Part shown: one piece after another, positions 1 through 11,426 of the stretch
Layout: every line of letters begins with the position of its first letter
Position numbering within the stretch: the stretch's first letter is position 1
DNA from: Adiantum capillus-veneris
Lineage: Eukaryota > Streptophyta > Polypodiopsida > Polypodiales > Pteridaceae
DNA: 64,000 nt
Assembly: GCA_014529385.2 (NCBI GenBank)
Contig: CM043953.1
Span: 93,751,342-93,815,341, forward strand
Direction of reading: 5' to 3'
Program-made: the position numbers and the translations under genes
Notes under the pieces: generated by a model
The model's input: the letters and a program-made list of their open reading frames with translations, nothing else
Told to the model about the DNA's origin: nothing
Database searches by the model: none

Positions 1-1639
1 TTGTCTACAAGTGCTGAAGGTATTATGCTCACTTCTATCGTAAATGAAATAACAAAAATATGAAGGTTTCATTAAGTCATTTGTATCTATGTTTCATGAG
101 CTTTCATGCAGATACATGTGATGATAAAAGAATGCTAATCACACTAAATCATCTATGACATGTATATCTGGTATGCAATCAAGGATGTTTGCGATTTCAA
201 GAGGGGGGTATGTCACGAGGCTATGGCAACCACTAACCTTAGTTGTTGGTTTCGATTTTTCCTTAATTTTTGGGACCCTCTTTTTAAAGTCACAAATGGT
301 CGGACATTGTGTGGCGAGTGTGAAATGACTGACGGTCGAGAGTTTCACCTGCAGTCGGGAAGGGCAGGTCGTCACAAGATGGTTGGGCTGTCGGTACTGG
401 AATCCGAGCAGCAAAAGGGTGTCTAGGCTCAGTTCGAAGTCATTTAGGCCCCTCGCTACACTTTATAAGTCGGTGGGTACTAGGAATTAACTCAAAAGAG
501 GCAAACTGGACACATGCCGGCTCGAGATCACTTTTTTAAGTCTGCATGAAGAGGGGGCGCACAATTTGAGAGTGGGGGACTGATTTTTGCTCTACAAGTG
601 AACACAAGTGTGTGTGAGTCGTGGGTGCAGGTGATCACAACTTTAATGGAAAGCTTGCCTTCTCCCTTGTCTTATGTAGCGCAATGATTCCGCTCGCACC
701 TTTGAAACAGAATCGTAGTGCCTAGCTCTAGGGCTTTCCATCTGTATGTACAGTTGTGTGGGCTCATGCGCGTATGCCGAGGCAAGAGCCTCGTGTCCAG
801 GTACTGGATTAGCTAATTGCTAATTCCCCGCAGGTACATGTGAATTTGGAGAGATTTCACATGAGAAATCTTGTCTGATTCAAAGGGCAAGTAGCCCTAC
901 ATGTATGGGAGTACGAGGGCTTGCTACGGATGCAACCGACAGGTGAAACGGAGCCAAAACAGTAAAATACAGCCTGCTGTGTGCTTTTGCAGGTTTAGGG
1001 TTTTGACCCGAATGGATCCTTAATACCCCTAGGAGCTTCGGGGAAGGGATGGGATCATTGTACAGGTGATCGGGTGCATTTTTGGGGCAAAAAAAAGAGA
1101 ATTCAGCATGCTGCAGATTCCCGCCAGGTTTGGGAAAGTGCTCGAATGCTACAGGGAAGTCATCTTTTACATGGGGACTTTGTTTGTGAAGCCTCCTTTT
1201 GTGGTTATGCTACCGAAATCGGGCTAGTGTGGGCCATTTTCAGCCCCGTACAAGCGGGACAGCTCGTTGGAACTTGGAGGTTTTTTCCCAAGTTTTATAA
1301 GAATAAAGAAATATCGAAAAGGGCGCCGCCTACAGGGTGTCACTGTCTGCTTGGTAGCACTCTAGCTGCCAAGCCGTGGTTTGTTTGAAGTGTTATTTCC
1401 AGTTACAGGTTTATATGCAAATTTTCTCTGTGTTGTAAAGTTCAAGTAAAGTTTTTCAAGTAAAGAATCGGGTGTAAGCTAAAGTCTACGGCCCTATGGG
1501 CCGGTTTCAGCAAGAGCAGTAGGCAATGTCTGAAGCAGTCACAGTTGCAGTTATGTGTACCTCGGGTCTATCCAGTTGGCATGACAATTTTATATCGGAC
1601 CGGTCACTTGTATGATCAGCTTGTTATCAGCATGGAGAG

Positions 1640-1640
<1 letters not shown>
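1..1640. other. No recognisable gene
   Basis: Both strands contain only short open frames here (up to about 100 codons) with no motif I recognise. Composition is mixed and there is no clear terminal repeat. It may be old, decayed transposon sequence or the intergenic flank of a host gene, but I cannot assign it. Confidence 0.5.

Positions 1641-1677
<37 letters not shown>
1641..1677. repeat. (CT)n microsatellite
   Basis: An uninterrupted run of about 18 CT dinucleotides. It is the first of at least eight long CT/GA tracts in the window. Confidence 0.95.
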
Positions 1678-1680
<3 letters not shown>

Positions 1681-1779
1681 TTCTCAGATGTGCTATCTTT
1701 TTCTATCTCACTGATCTCTCTTCTCCATAGGTGCCTTGTTCATGTGTTTCGCATTGCAGGTATTCTAGATCGGAGTCGA

Positions 1780-2143
1780 GGTGCCCACCGGATCACGAGC
1801 CATTTCTTGTCTTCATTGTATCTTCTGCTGCCACCTTTCACAAGGACACATCTCCTATGTATGTCATAATAAAGGGGATAAACTTCCCAAGGAATCTCTT
1901 GCTAAGAAGGCGAAAACTACAGTACGGGAACATTTTTGGCATCTCTATAGATGGTTCCAAAGAATTGTGCAGAGCATATGGAAAGATAAAATGGCTTCAA
2001 GGCACTTATCTTCTTCGATCTAGGAGCCACCGAGAATATTGTCTATCCAGAGTTCCTCAAGCAGATGGACTTTGATTATGATAAGTTTGCTAGAGAGATT
2101 GTGGCCGAGTTAGCCACAAGGCAAGCTTTGATTTGTATTTAGA
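1780..2143 (+). pseudogene. Degraded gag nucleocapsid-protease fragment of an LTR element
   Basis: Around 1852-1910 a frame reads SYVCHNKGDKLPKE, which resembles a gag zinc knuckle that has lost its outer cysteines and histidine. Shortly after, a different frame (about 1990-2143, ending at a TAG) reads FFDLGATENIVYPEFL, which resembles the retropepsin active-site loop of Ty3/gypsy elements (normally D-S/T-G-A), here with Leu in place of Ser/Thr. Order and spacing fit NC followed by PR. No reverse transcriptase follows, so only a fragment remains. The alternative is a retropepsin-like host gene fragment. Confidence 0.4.
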
Positions 2144-2310
2144 TACTTTTTGAACTCTGTTTGAGAATACTATTGTAGAATTGTTTGAAATAAAATTTAT
2201 ATATTTTGAACTTGTCGTGAGTTTGCTTGATTCTGGTTTTGATGTTGGTTTCAACGTTGTTTGAAAAGCCTCTATAGTCTGGGGATCATTCAATTGTACT
2301 AGAGCTGTGA

Positions 2311-2490
2311 ATAACTCATGGCCCGGACTTCGGTCATGGGGAAGTTCGAAATCTCTAAATGACGCAGGTTGCGTTCTGAGGAGTGTTTAGTTGTAAATGG
2401 AAACCTTCGAGCGACGCAGGTTGGAGTCTAGGGGGCGCTTGGTTGTATATGGCCTTTGAATTTCTCATGGCCTGGACGTCGGTTCTCAGG
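2311..2490. repeat. Imperfect local tandem duplication
   Basis: The phrases CTCATGGCC-GGAC-TCGGT (near 2314 and 2466) and GACGCAGGTTG (near 2361 and 2413) recur with diverged sequence between them, suggesting an old local duplication with units of roughly 50-150 bp. No coding meaning is seen. Confidence 0.45.
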
Positions 2491-2918
2491 GGTAGTATTA
2501 ATAGAGAGACAACCTGTGTTTTACGTTGATAGTCTTATGGGCGTGGACTTATGAACACGGTGCTTTTGGAGGCACTGTTTTTCATGTGAGATGCTTTTGG
2601 GAGGCCAAAGGTTTGTAAGTATGTGCACAGGGGTCTCTCTTTAGTATTCTACCTTGTGGAGAAGCAGAGTAGAGTCCCATAGTTTGTACCTTGGTGAAGC
2701 AATATAAAGAAATACTGAAAGGGACGCCTTGGTTTTTGTTGCTTTTCTTGCCTGTAATAAGTGGGCAGCCGGCCACGTTTAAAAATGGTATGACCCTGCT
2801 AAAATCTCAATAAAACCTTACAAGTTGAAAACAATGCTTACACACTCACAACCTAGGCGTCCTTTGTTGCAGTCTCATGCACAGATGCAATGCTAACATA
2901 GAATGGTCTTTGCTTCAG

Positions 2919-2920
<2 letters not shown>

Positions 2921-2971
<51 letters not shown>
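2921..2971. repeat. (CT)n microsatellite
   Basis: About 25 uninterrupted CT units upstream of the spliced host gene tail. Confidence 0.95.
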
Positions 2972-2972
<1 letters not shown>

Positions 2973-3689
2973 CTATCAATTGGCTTCAGCACTAAAGCAT
3001 AATAACCTATTTATCATAGTATATTCGATATTACTATGCACTCCCATTTGTGACATCGTCCATCTTCGGCTGCCACTTCTCATAGGATCAGAGTGTTTCT
3101 CTCTTAGTGCTTTTTTGGAATGGTTGCAGCCCAAAAGCCTCAACGTGAAGCTCTAAAAACTGAGGAGTATCTATTCCATCCACTTCGCCTGAACTTGAGA
3201 GAGTATTTCTGGACCAGCTTACTTACAACTGGATATCGCAGCTATGGGAAGCAGCATCTAGGAGGAGAAGGAACCGATGCAAGAGCACGTGAGTCAGCTT
3301 TGATATCACTGTATCGACAAGTCACTGACAAGCAATGAACAGAACAACACTACCACGAATTGAACTGAAAGAGCAGAATACTTGAACTAAACACTTTAGA
3401 CAAGATACGGTGGGGCAGAGTTCCCCAGATGCACTGGCCCGCCCCTTGCTGTACTTCGTTATTGTTTGAATATTCACAGTTACAACTGCAGGGGAGAGCC
3501 TCTTCGCAATTGCACAACTCGCAAGTCTACAAAGCCTCCCCCAAGGCCTCGTACTTAAAAGGCATTGTGGCCAGCTTTTACAAGTCACCCCCAAAAGCAG
3601 CTGCTAACAATAACTGGCGCCCAAAAACCTGAAAGTCAACCGCTTTCATTACTGTACCAGAAAAACGCTAGATGGTTTCTGAGTCAGAT

Positions 3690-4166
3690 TATTTGCTTTT
3701 TAAATAAATGTAGTACGTTTATGGTGGTTTTTGTCTGCATATATCTGATGAGCTTGTGAAGTTTGTATGAATGCTTTTTCTCTGTTCACACCTACCAGTT
3801 TAGGATCCCATAGTACTTTTATTTTAGCATTTTCTCATTTTGTCTTTTCATTTTGTTACTCTGACTTTGTATCAGATTCACCACATTGTAACGCTTTGGT
3901 CTCATAGGTCATTTTGGCCTTTTGAAGACGTTAATATAACATTTTATTTCATTTCATTTCTGTCACTCTATTTGTTAGCCTTCTCTGACCCTGTAAAGCA
4001 TGTAGATGTTTTGACTTTTTGCTCTTTAAATAAACAGGATAGTTTATGTTGGCTTTTGTTTTCACACATTTGATGGGATGGTAAAGTTTGTGTAAGTGCT
4101 TGTTCTCTGTCATTGTTTTTATGTCCAGCTATCGCCGACCCTGTAAACCATGTATATGTTTTGACA
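3690..4166. repeat. Diverged tandem duplication in the presumed intron upstream of the host exon
   Basis: A block around 3690-3800 (TTTAAATAAA, then GTGAAGTTTGT, then CTCTGTTCAC) recurs around 4020-4129. A second phrase, GACCCTGTAAA-CATGTA-ATGTTTTGAC, occurs at about 3987-4014 and 4138-4165. The copies are clearly related but diverged. The region sits directly before the splice acceptor at 4170-4171, so it is probably intronic. Confidence 0.55.
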
Positions 4167-4171
4167 TGCAG

Positions 4172-5574
4172 CTCTGGTGGTACCATGGAGACTGTGAAGC
4201 TAGAGGCTGGTTTCTGTAGTTCGAGTACAAATTTAGGGGACACATCCTTGAAACTTCCAGATGCTACACAGCTTCTTGCTTCTTTTGATTCTGTAAAAGA
4301 GAGTCTAGCTGTGAATGTTGGAGGCAGTTCATTCACGTCAACCAAGCGGTCTGATTTGAATGGGTCTGTAGATGGTCCTCGTAAAAAAATTCCAAAAGGA
4401 AATTTGATACCACCAAGGAACTTACCTGATACCGCAGGTGGATTGTTATTACCACCTCAATTAAGAGGCAGGTTTGACTCTGCACTCTCTCATTGCTATG
4501 TCAGTTTATCTATTGTTGTTAACATGCAGTTGATGAGGAGGGGTGTCGAAAAATAGTTAGTGCCTAATGGCGAGCACTGCAGGCACTTACTCTGCCCTTA
4601 GGGAGGGATGAACTTGGGCCATAGACCTTTGGGCTGATGGGCACTACTTTTAAAAATGAATGAAAAGGTGTTCATCTTCTGTAATGAAAATTTGTTGAAG
4701 ACGCTGCCATCAGATTAGCAACGAAGGGGGCTCTAGCGGTTAACTCGGTTTTTTGTAAAAGATATCAAACCTACACGAAGAAAAGACATTAAAAGAAAGT
4801 TCTCATTTTGGCTTCACGGCAAGCTGCTTGACATGCCACTGCCCATACGTAGAGAGATGGACCTTGGGTCAATGGGCACTGGCGTCGGTCATCAGATTAG
4901 AATCAAAGTGGTTTAAGTCGAAGGTTTGTGTAAAAGAGACGAAGAACAAACATGAAGAGAGAACCTTTATTTGAAAATTTGGCTTCATGGAAAGCTGCTT
5001 GACATGCCACTGCCTATAGATAGATGTATATTCAAAGTCCGAAGGTTCTACATAGATTTGGTATCTAGTGTCAATCATTAGGTGCATTTTGATTATTCAG
5101 AAGAGAATTTCTTGTTATTCTACCTTATAGCTATGTTGCACCACTTCTGTAAGACGGTCACTATTATTTACTCAATGTGATGTTTGTCTTTCCTTACTGA
5201 CACCATCCTGTATTTCTACGTGTTGTATTCACTCTTCATGCAAGTTCACTGCAACTGCTACGAATATCAAAATGAAATTGAAGTTCTGTTCATGCGCAGT
5301 GTATAATGGTTCAGTGCTACTTTTGAAATATGCATCGGGGAAAGGTAAATGAGGGCAATGATCAGAGTCTCTTTTTGTCAGGTTCTGTGTTTCTATATTA
5401 TCGGCAGACATTTTTGTGTTCATGTCAACTTGAAGTTGTTCTTTTGACAGTGCCGTTTGTAACTTTGCTTAATGTGGTAATGTTTGAACTTTGTCTTACT
5501 ACACCAGAAGCAATGTAGCAACTGAAGATCTGGACAAACTTTTCACCAAAAGACAGAGAGCTCGTGAGTCGTGA
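4172..5574 (+). CDS. 3' end of a spliced host gene: two exons, conserved-looking plant protein of unknown function
   Basis: The first visible exon runs from an AG acceptor (4170-4171) to 4471, where a GT donor follows. The second runs from an AG acceptor to the stop TGA, 5508-5574. Joining them keeps the frame across a split Arg codon: ...LLLPPQLRGR / SNVATEDLDKLFTKR... and ends 22 residues after the junction. The first exon is Ser/Thr-rich at its start and basic in the middle (KKIPKGNLIPPRN). I do not recognise the family with certainty; the PPQLxGRxNxxTEDxxKLF pattern resembles a conserved C-terminus of an uncharacterised plant protein family, recalled rather than checked. Earlier exons must lie upstream; I could not place them between 1 and 4170, and they may lie beyond the window. 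There are no internal stops, unlike nearly everything else here. Confidence 0.6.
4472..5507 (+). other. Intron of the host gene
   Basis: The intron begins GTTTGA and ends ACACCAG. It is 1,036 bp long and holds a tandem duplication (see next entry). Removing it restores one frame that ends at TGA 5572-5574. Reading straight through the donor instead gives a stop at 4554-4556. Confidence 0.6.
4690..5035. repeat. Tandem duplication within the intron
   Basis: CATCAGATTAG occurs near 4707 and 4890. GCTGCTTGACATGCCACTGCC occurs near 4821 and 4992, with similar flanks (GGCTTCA-GG-AAGC). The period is about 170-183 bp, with clear divergence between the copies. Confidence 0.65.
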
Positions 5575-6599
5575 AGGGGCGGGAGTCATCTGAGCCAGAA
5601 GCAATGGGTGTTGGAAGATTCGAATAGCCATGCAAGCAACTTCTAGTGTCTTGTCCCAGGCTTTGCTCATTGAATAGCATGGTGAATGATGTGTGGACAT
5701 TCCATTTCGCTCATCCATGATGTGATCAGTGTAAAGCGGTGTTGGTGTTTTGACAAGGGCTCAGGTGGTTCACCTTCTCGTCTACCAACGTGTGAAAGGA
5801 GCTCCTATATCAGGTGTCGGTGAGGGCCTCGAACTCATAGCAAGGGCCTTGACATCTCTTTGCAACATGGTGTGCTTGCTAGTGTATATTTGACTTGTTA
5901 GGACATGGGAATTTTCAAATATACAGAGAATGTCGCACGGTTACCATGTATTATTTGCTGGGTATCTTGAGATTTTGGCCTCACAAATCACACTAAAAAT
6001 TGTGAAATGTCCTGAAATTTTTGAAATTCCAAAACTTCCAAGTCATAACAGAAGAGGTTTTACTAACACATAGGGTTTGGATTTTCTTTTAGGTCTCACA
6101 AGTTGCTCTCTGTGGGATATATAGATGAGAAACATGCTTTGTATGCTTTGTCTGTGCCTATGATAAATGGTTTTTGATTCTTTGTGTCATTGCTTTCAGC
6201 GTGGCATCGATCAAGGAAATGAAATGATCTAGCTTGGCAACGTAGTTTTCTTGCTGGAGTCAAGCAGGATCATGGGGGGGGGGGGGTGTTTACTCGAGGC
6301 TCGATGGCTTGTCATTGCTTTCTTTGCACATCAACTGATAGATAATTGGTGCATCTTTGTTACACACATTTTTGAAGTGTGAGTTTTGAATAGACTCTTT
6401 GAATGAAGTTACGAGAGAACATAATGGAGGTATTGTATATAGCCTATATGTACTAAACTTAGAGGTATTCAGTATGCACAAATAGAGGATCACTTTGTTT
6501 CAGAACCTTGTGTAACTAGCTTCTGCTCTGAACAATAGCTAACAATTGAAACAAGGTGTGTGCGCATGCATGCATGGACTTTAATGAATTAGAAGTTCA
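5575..6599. other. 3' flank of the host gene, no further gene seen
   Basis: Beyond the TGA I see no long coding frame. Features of note are a run of about a dozen G residues near 6273-6286 and generally AT-rich sequence. The 3' UTR probably lies in the first few hundred bases, but I cannot point to a convincing poly(A) signal. Confidence 0.4.
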
Positions 6600-6790
6600 A
6601 TGAATTACCATCTTAACAAATATCAAGAGCTTTAGCAAAGTCGAGATTCATCAGAAGCATGCCTTCTTTAGATATCTTGGCATAGTCCACAATCCTTGAG
6701 ACCAAGTCCATATGCTGGACTAACTTCTGCCTAAAAGGAAAGAGTCTCAAGGCTATAACTTGTTGGAAATTGGGTCATCACCAAATGGCA
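6600..6790 (-). pseudogene. Possible non-LTR (LINE) reverse transcriptase fragment
   Basis: Read on the minus strand, about 50 codons without a stop give ...VSRIVDYAKISKEGMLLM followed directly by NLDFAKALD. The pairing of GMLL with LDFAKAxD resembles the first catalytic-Asp block of plant LINE reverse transcriptases (usually G-x-x-L-K-L-D-F-x-K-A-F/Y-D). The segment is short and ends in a stop. Its upstream half is copied in the adjacent tandem repeat. A chance match is possible. Confidence 0.35.
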
Positions 6791-7071
6791 GGCCACCCAC
6801 TTATCAATTCAAGGAGTATTTTTGTCAAAGTAACTCCCTACCCATTAACTCCCTACCCATTAATTAAATAACAATGCATTAATTACGCAATCCTTGAGAC
6901 CAAGTCCATATGCTGGACTAACTTCTGCCTAAAAGGAAAGAGTCTCAAGGCTATAACTTGTTGGAAATTGGGTCATCACCAAATGGCAGGCCACCCACTT
7001 ATCAATTCAAGGAGTATTTTTGTCAAAGTAACTCCCTACCCATTAATTAAATAACAATGCATTAATTACAC
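6691..7071. repeat. Two-copy tandem repeat, 198 and 183 bp
   Basis: Copy one (6691-6888) and copy two (6889-7071) are almost identical. Copy one has an extra 15-bp internal duplication of ACTCCCTACCCATTA, which accounts for the length difference. The near identity implies a recent event. The repeat overlaps the LINE-like fragment. Confidence 0.9.
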
Positions 7072-7299
7072 AACAACCCGCTTTTCTCTGCTACCCTTGA
7101 AGCAGTTGTACCTCCTCAACAAAAACCCATTGACATCTAAAACTACACACACAGTCTTCGCTTTGAAGAGTGTAGGTATAACCTGCAATAGAATTGGCAT
7201 ATCAGTAGAGGATAGCACTAAAGTTTCAAGAGGACAAGAGTCCGCATTTGTATTCCTCCGTTCCATTATCACACTTTGCACTAAATCTACATCACCTAA

Positions 7300-7545
7300 C
7301 CCCTTTGAGTGTTGACCTTGCATGCAACCTGTATCACCCAATCCCTCGACATGTTGACCCTCTCCTTTGCATGCAGACCCTTTGTATGTTGAACCTCTAA
7401 TTGCTAAACCTCCATGCAACCTCTATCGCCCAACCCCATTGCACCTGGCCCTCTACATGTTGTCCCTCCATGCAACCCGTATCACACAACCCTGCTGCAT
7501 GTTGACCCTATGCATCCTGACCCTTCATGCAACCTGTACCAGCCT
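7300..7545. repeat. Degenerate short tandem repeat
   Basis: Phrases such as CATGTTGACCCT and CATGCAACCTGTATCACCCA recur about every 35-60 bp with substitutions and length changes. On the minus strand this gives Gly-rich open frames, but I see no known protein. Confidence 0.6.
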
Positions 7546-8122
7546 TGGATTCATCACAATGGGAGTTACATGTTCAATTCCATGGAGAACTACTACTTAA
7601 AACATGTTTGGAGTGGGAGATCAAAGCCATCACTGTTTGACATTCGGGCGTGCATTGAATTTGGTGTAGCCTTCTTTGATGCAATCTTTTTCGTTGTAGA
7701 CTTCTTTGGGGAGGTTGCCATGTGAGCAATATCTTCCTTGATCTCTTCTAATATCTCTGACAAGTGCAAATTTGTGCTTAGGTATGGATGGGATCCTCTC
7801 ACCACTTGTTGACTATTTTTTTGTCTTTCGTGGGGACACTCCAAAACAATTTTGGACCCATCTCCACCTCTTCTGGTTAATGTACACTTGGGAGTAGTAC
7901 TATTTTACCTCTTACCCTCTGCAATTGGCTCCATTAAGGAGTCAATATGGAGAGTGAACTTTAGTTGTCATTAGGCACTTACACGTTATGTCCAAGTTTA
8001 CATTGAAAGATTACTTTTTTTCCTAAAGTTAAGTATCAAGATTCTTAAAGTTTTCTCTCATTTGAAGGAGACTTGTGTCACTAATTCCCACTACTTTGTG
8101 GTCCCAATGGTTACCTCAGCTA
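7546..8122. other. No convincing gene; one small basic open frame
   Basis: On the minus strand 7593-7844 is an 83-codon frame with a short Glu-rich helix-like stretch followed by a Lys/Thr/Ala-rich run (KKSTTKKIASKKA). I do not recognise it. The rest of the stretch shows nothing. Confidence 0.3.
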
Positions 8123-8127
8123 CCAAT

Positions 8128-8362
8128 TGTTGGAATTAGGGTTGCAGGAAAACACACACATCTTGGAGAAGATGAAGAAGCTCCATGCACTTTTACACAA
8201 CAAAGTGTATATTGCTTAGTGATGCACAATGGAAATATAAGTTAGCCCTAGAGTGATGGGCGTATATAAAATGCACAGGGAAAAAAACCTCCTAATGAAG
8301 GAAAAGATGCCTTGATGGTCCTAAGTGTGTTCACACATATCACTACCACACATATGGTAACA
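8128..8362 (-). repeat. Copia-1 3' LTR
   Basis: 235 bp with TG...CA ends. A pyrimidine run (TCCCCCCC on this strand, a purine run on the element's sense strand) directly follows at 8364-8371 as expected for the polypurine tract next to a 3' LTR. Confidence 0.85.
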
Positions 8363-8375
8363 AATCCCCCCTGGA
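8363..8375 (-). other. Copia-1 polypurine tract
   Basis: The element's sense strand reads CCAGGGGGGGATT immediately before the LTR. This is the usual plus-strand priming site and fixes the element's orientation. Confidence 0.7.
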
Positions 8376-8439
8376 AGTGATGTAGTGAATGAGAGCTGAC
8401 ACATAGTGTATAGGAAGTGCCACGCCCTGAGGACATGAT

Positions 8440-9640
8440 TAATCCACAAAGGAAGCAAGTCCAAAGCTTTGCGAAAATATTCGAACTTCTTCGAGGCAAT
8501 GCCTTTGTAAATAGGTCTGCAAGGTTTTCTTGTGTCGGGACATAAGACAAGCCGATCTCTCTTGTTGAGAGTCTGTCTCTCACATAGTGATAATGCACTT
8601 CAATGTGTTTTGTGCAAGCATAAAAAACTAGGTTCTTTGCAATTGCCAATGCGCTCTGACTGTCACTGTAGATGATGTTGGACGTGTGTTGTCCAACACC
8701 TGAATTAGCCATAACACATGTGAGTCATGCACACTCAACAGTAGCTATGGAGACTTGCCCTGCAGTCAACTTCACAACTGAAAATGGCCACAGTAGGTTG
8801 CTTCTTGGTCAACCATGATATGCATGAACTGCCGAAGCATGAAAAAAAAAACCACTTGTGGACACTCACGTGTCATAACAACCAACCCAATTTGAGTCCG
8901 AAAAAGCATGCAAATCTGGCGATAAAAATCTCCCCTTGAATAAAACAACCCAAGATGTAAAGTGCCACTCAAGTAGCAAAAGATTCTCTTAACAACCTGC
9001 CATTGCTTAGATCCTAGGCTATACATAAATCTGCTAACATGTGAGATTGCAAACTGAATATCTAGCTTGATATCGCATACATAAATAAGACATCCAATAG
9101 CAGTTTGTTGATAAAGAGTGTCATCGACAGGATCACCAGCATTATGAAGACTTAATTTCAAATGTGTTTCTTGGGAGTAGCAATAGGTTTGCAATCCTCA
9201 AGTCCAAACTTACATAGTAATATCTCTATATAGCTAATTTGACATAAGATAATACACTCATCACACTGCTTAAACTGTATGTCCAAGTAATGATGCGAAA
9301 GCCCCAAGTCCTTTATCTTGAAAGTAGCATTCAAATCAGTTTTGAATTCAACAATGTGTGTCTTATTCAGATGAGTAATCAACAATTCATCTACATATAG
9401 AACAATGATGAGAAATACATTACCCTCACACTTGACATACAAAGTGCTTTTAGTTGGACTGTTACGAAAGCCCCATTTAATCAACTGAGTGTTAACTTTT
9501 TCATACCAAGCACGAAGAGATTGCTTCAATCCATATAAAGATTTCTTACATTTGTACACTTTGTCTTGTTGTCCTTTCTTGACAAAACTGCGAGGCCGCG
9601 TTAAATAAACTTCCTCAAATATATCACCATTCAAGAAAGC
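8440..9640 (-). pseudogene. Copia-1 reverse transcriptase-RNase H
   Basis: The reverse transcriptase segment (about 9158-9640) starts NGDIFEEVY and contains YGLKQSLRAWYEK and LYVDELLI. The last is the catalytic YVDD box, with the second Asp changed to Glu. The connection region follows (about 8772-9194), then RNase H (about 8440-8712) with YSDSQSALAIAKN and ending NLADLFTKALP, as in plant copia elements. Frameshifts separate the three pieces. The altered YVDE box and the frameshifts make this inactive. Confidence 0.85.
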
Positions 9641-10015
9641 AATAACAACATCTGATTGATGTACATCCTATCCAAAGTGAGCTACCAATGTACATAGAAA
9701 ATGAACAGTAGTCATACAACAAGTGGGAGTAAAAGTCTCTTCATAATCTATGCCTTTCTGTTGTGCTTAACCTTTTGCAACAAGTCGAACCTTGTAGGGA
9801 TCAATCTCACCATCCGATTTACGTTTCAACTTTGTAAACCCACTTTGTACCAATGGCCTTTTGCTAGGAGACAAATCACTTTCCATGTGTCATTTTCTAT
9901 AAGTGCATCATATTCTGATTGCATGGAAACCATTCAATTTTTTGAATTATGCTTCATCAAAAGAAAGAGGTTCCTCCTCATCACATAAACTAGAAACAGC
10001 CAAAGCATGACAATC

Positions 10016-11060
10016 TCACACATAAGATGCATGGCGAGAACTTGAACGTGCACGACTAGATAAAGGTGCATCCAATTTACTGTCATGCAAACTATGCACT
10101 AGCCATTTTGGCATACCTCTAGCCTCCTTATTCTCAGCCCTTATTCTCAGCCCTTTCCACATCGAGTACATCATGTACATCTGCATCAATAATAGACCGA
10201 TCCGTAACATTTTCAAAAACCCCCATAGGTTGTACATTTTTCTCATTGGAATTTCCACCATTAAAAAGAGGCAACAAAGTGTAATAAATGTCTTGTGAGC
10301 TTACATTATTGTCTCTGGTGCATGAGAACAAAGGCTGAACAGAATCTTCCACAAACACAACATCCTGTGAAACTAAGATACGTTTTGTTTGCGGATGGTA
10401 TAACTTGTAACCTTTGCTTTTACTACTGTAACATAAAAAATGCATTTAACAACCCTATCATCTAATTTTTTTCGTTGCATTTGTGGCACTAAAGAATAAG
10501 CTAAACAACCAAAAAAAACGCATGTGATCAATAGATAGTTTTTTTATCATGCCATGCTTCACCTCAAGCCAAAATGAATGTGGAAAACCTTGATTCTTGA
10601 TCATACATCGTGCCATTCCACAAGCGACCTGTTTTTCCTTTCAGCGACACCATTTTGTATAGGTGTATACGGCACTGTACATTGGTGTTTTATCCACAAT
10701 TAGCCAGAAATACATTAAACTCATGAGACATACTCCCCCCTGATTCGAACGAAGGGTATTATCCATAGTACATTTAGAGATATTTTCACCTATATCCAGA
10801 AATTTCTTGAAGCACATGAACACTTCGGACTTAGCTTTAAGGGAATACATTCATGCATGTTTGGAGTAATCATCAATTCACGAAGTATAGGTAATTGCCT
10901 AAGGATGGAGTTTGCATATGCCCACAAACATCACTATGCACAAGTTGCAACTTGCATGTAGCCCTGATCAAACCATCCTTTGGAAACTTTGAACGCTATA
11001 TCTTACCCAAAATATATCCTTCACAGACATGCTTAGAAGCAATTTTAGCCTCATTGTGAC
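10016..11060 (-). pseudogene. Copia-1 integrase and flanking pol remnants
   Basis: The segment near 10600-10640 reads QNGVAERKNRS, the copia integrase block that carries the catalytic Glu, which is intact here. Downstream, about 10134-10445 carries KGYKLYHPQTKRILVSQDVVF, the usual region between integrase and reverse transcriptase, with an extra acidic linker. Upstream, near 10880-11020, is the GAG-pre-integrase tail (GYILGK...RSKFPKDG, then LVHSDVCG). Frameshifts and deletions interrupt it. Confidence 0.75.
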
Positions 11061-11189
11061 TTGCATAAAGACCAGCCAGAATATCCCAAGCCTGTTTTTT
11101 GAGTTTGTTGAGAGAATGTGAGGAGTGCGCTTCACAAATAATACAATCAATATGTGAGATTGTGTATCTCTAACACCCCAATGAAATTT

Positions 11190-11426
11190 CTTAGCCATAG
11201 GCAAAAAAACTCTAGCAGAAAAAGACCTGCCAGAACCTGCAACATCCTCAACGAGCCTATATCCACAGAAGGTACACGTACATCAATGCCTTGCACAACA
11301 TTCCAAGCACCCTTTGACACAAGGACATGATTCATCATGTAAGCCCCAAATTGGGTAGTTATCTCCGTCATAGTTTGTCCTCAGTAGGTAGCAAGCATCT
11401 TCAAATTGTCTATGGTTGTCAACCAT
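11190..11426 (-). pseudogene. Copia-1 gag N-terminus
   Basis: An ATG at 11424-11426 opens a frame that reads NYDGDNYPIWG and, after a one-base shift, AYMMNHVLVSKGAWNVVQG. This is the classic plant copia gag start (F/Y-D-G-x-N-Y-x-x-W then A-W-x-V-V-x-G). Gag breaks off soon after. Confidence 0.75.

Noticed and set aside
139-426. Overlapping frames of about 90 codons on both strands near the start
   Set aside because: No motif, and the two frames overlap on opposite strands; most likely chance.
1260-2740. Segments near 1300 and 2700 (ATAAAGAAATA--GAAA-GG-CGCC) as a pair of LTRs
   Set aside because: The shared stretch is short and no TG...CA ends, primer site or polypurine tract could be placed.
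6273-6300. Run of G followed by TGTTTAC, like a polypurine tract plus LTR start
   Set aside because: It resembles the Gypsy-4 3' junction, but there is no coding region upstream and the sequence beyond does not match the Gypsy-4 LTR.
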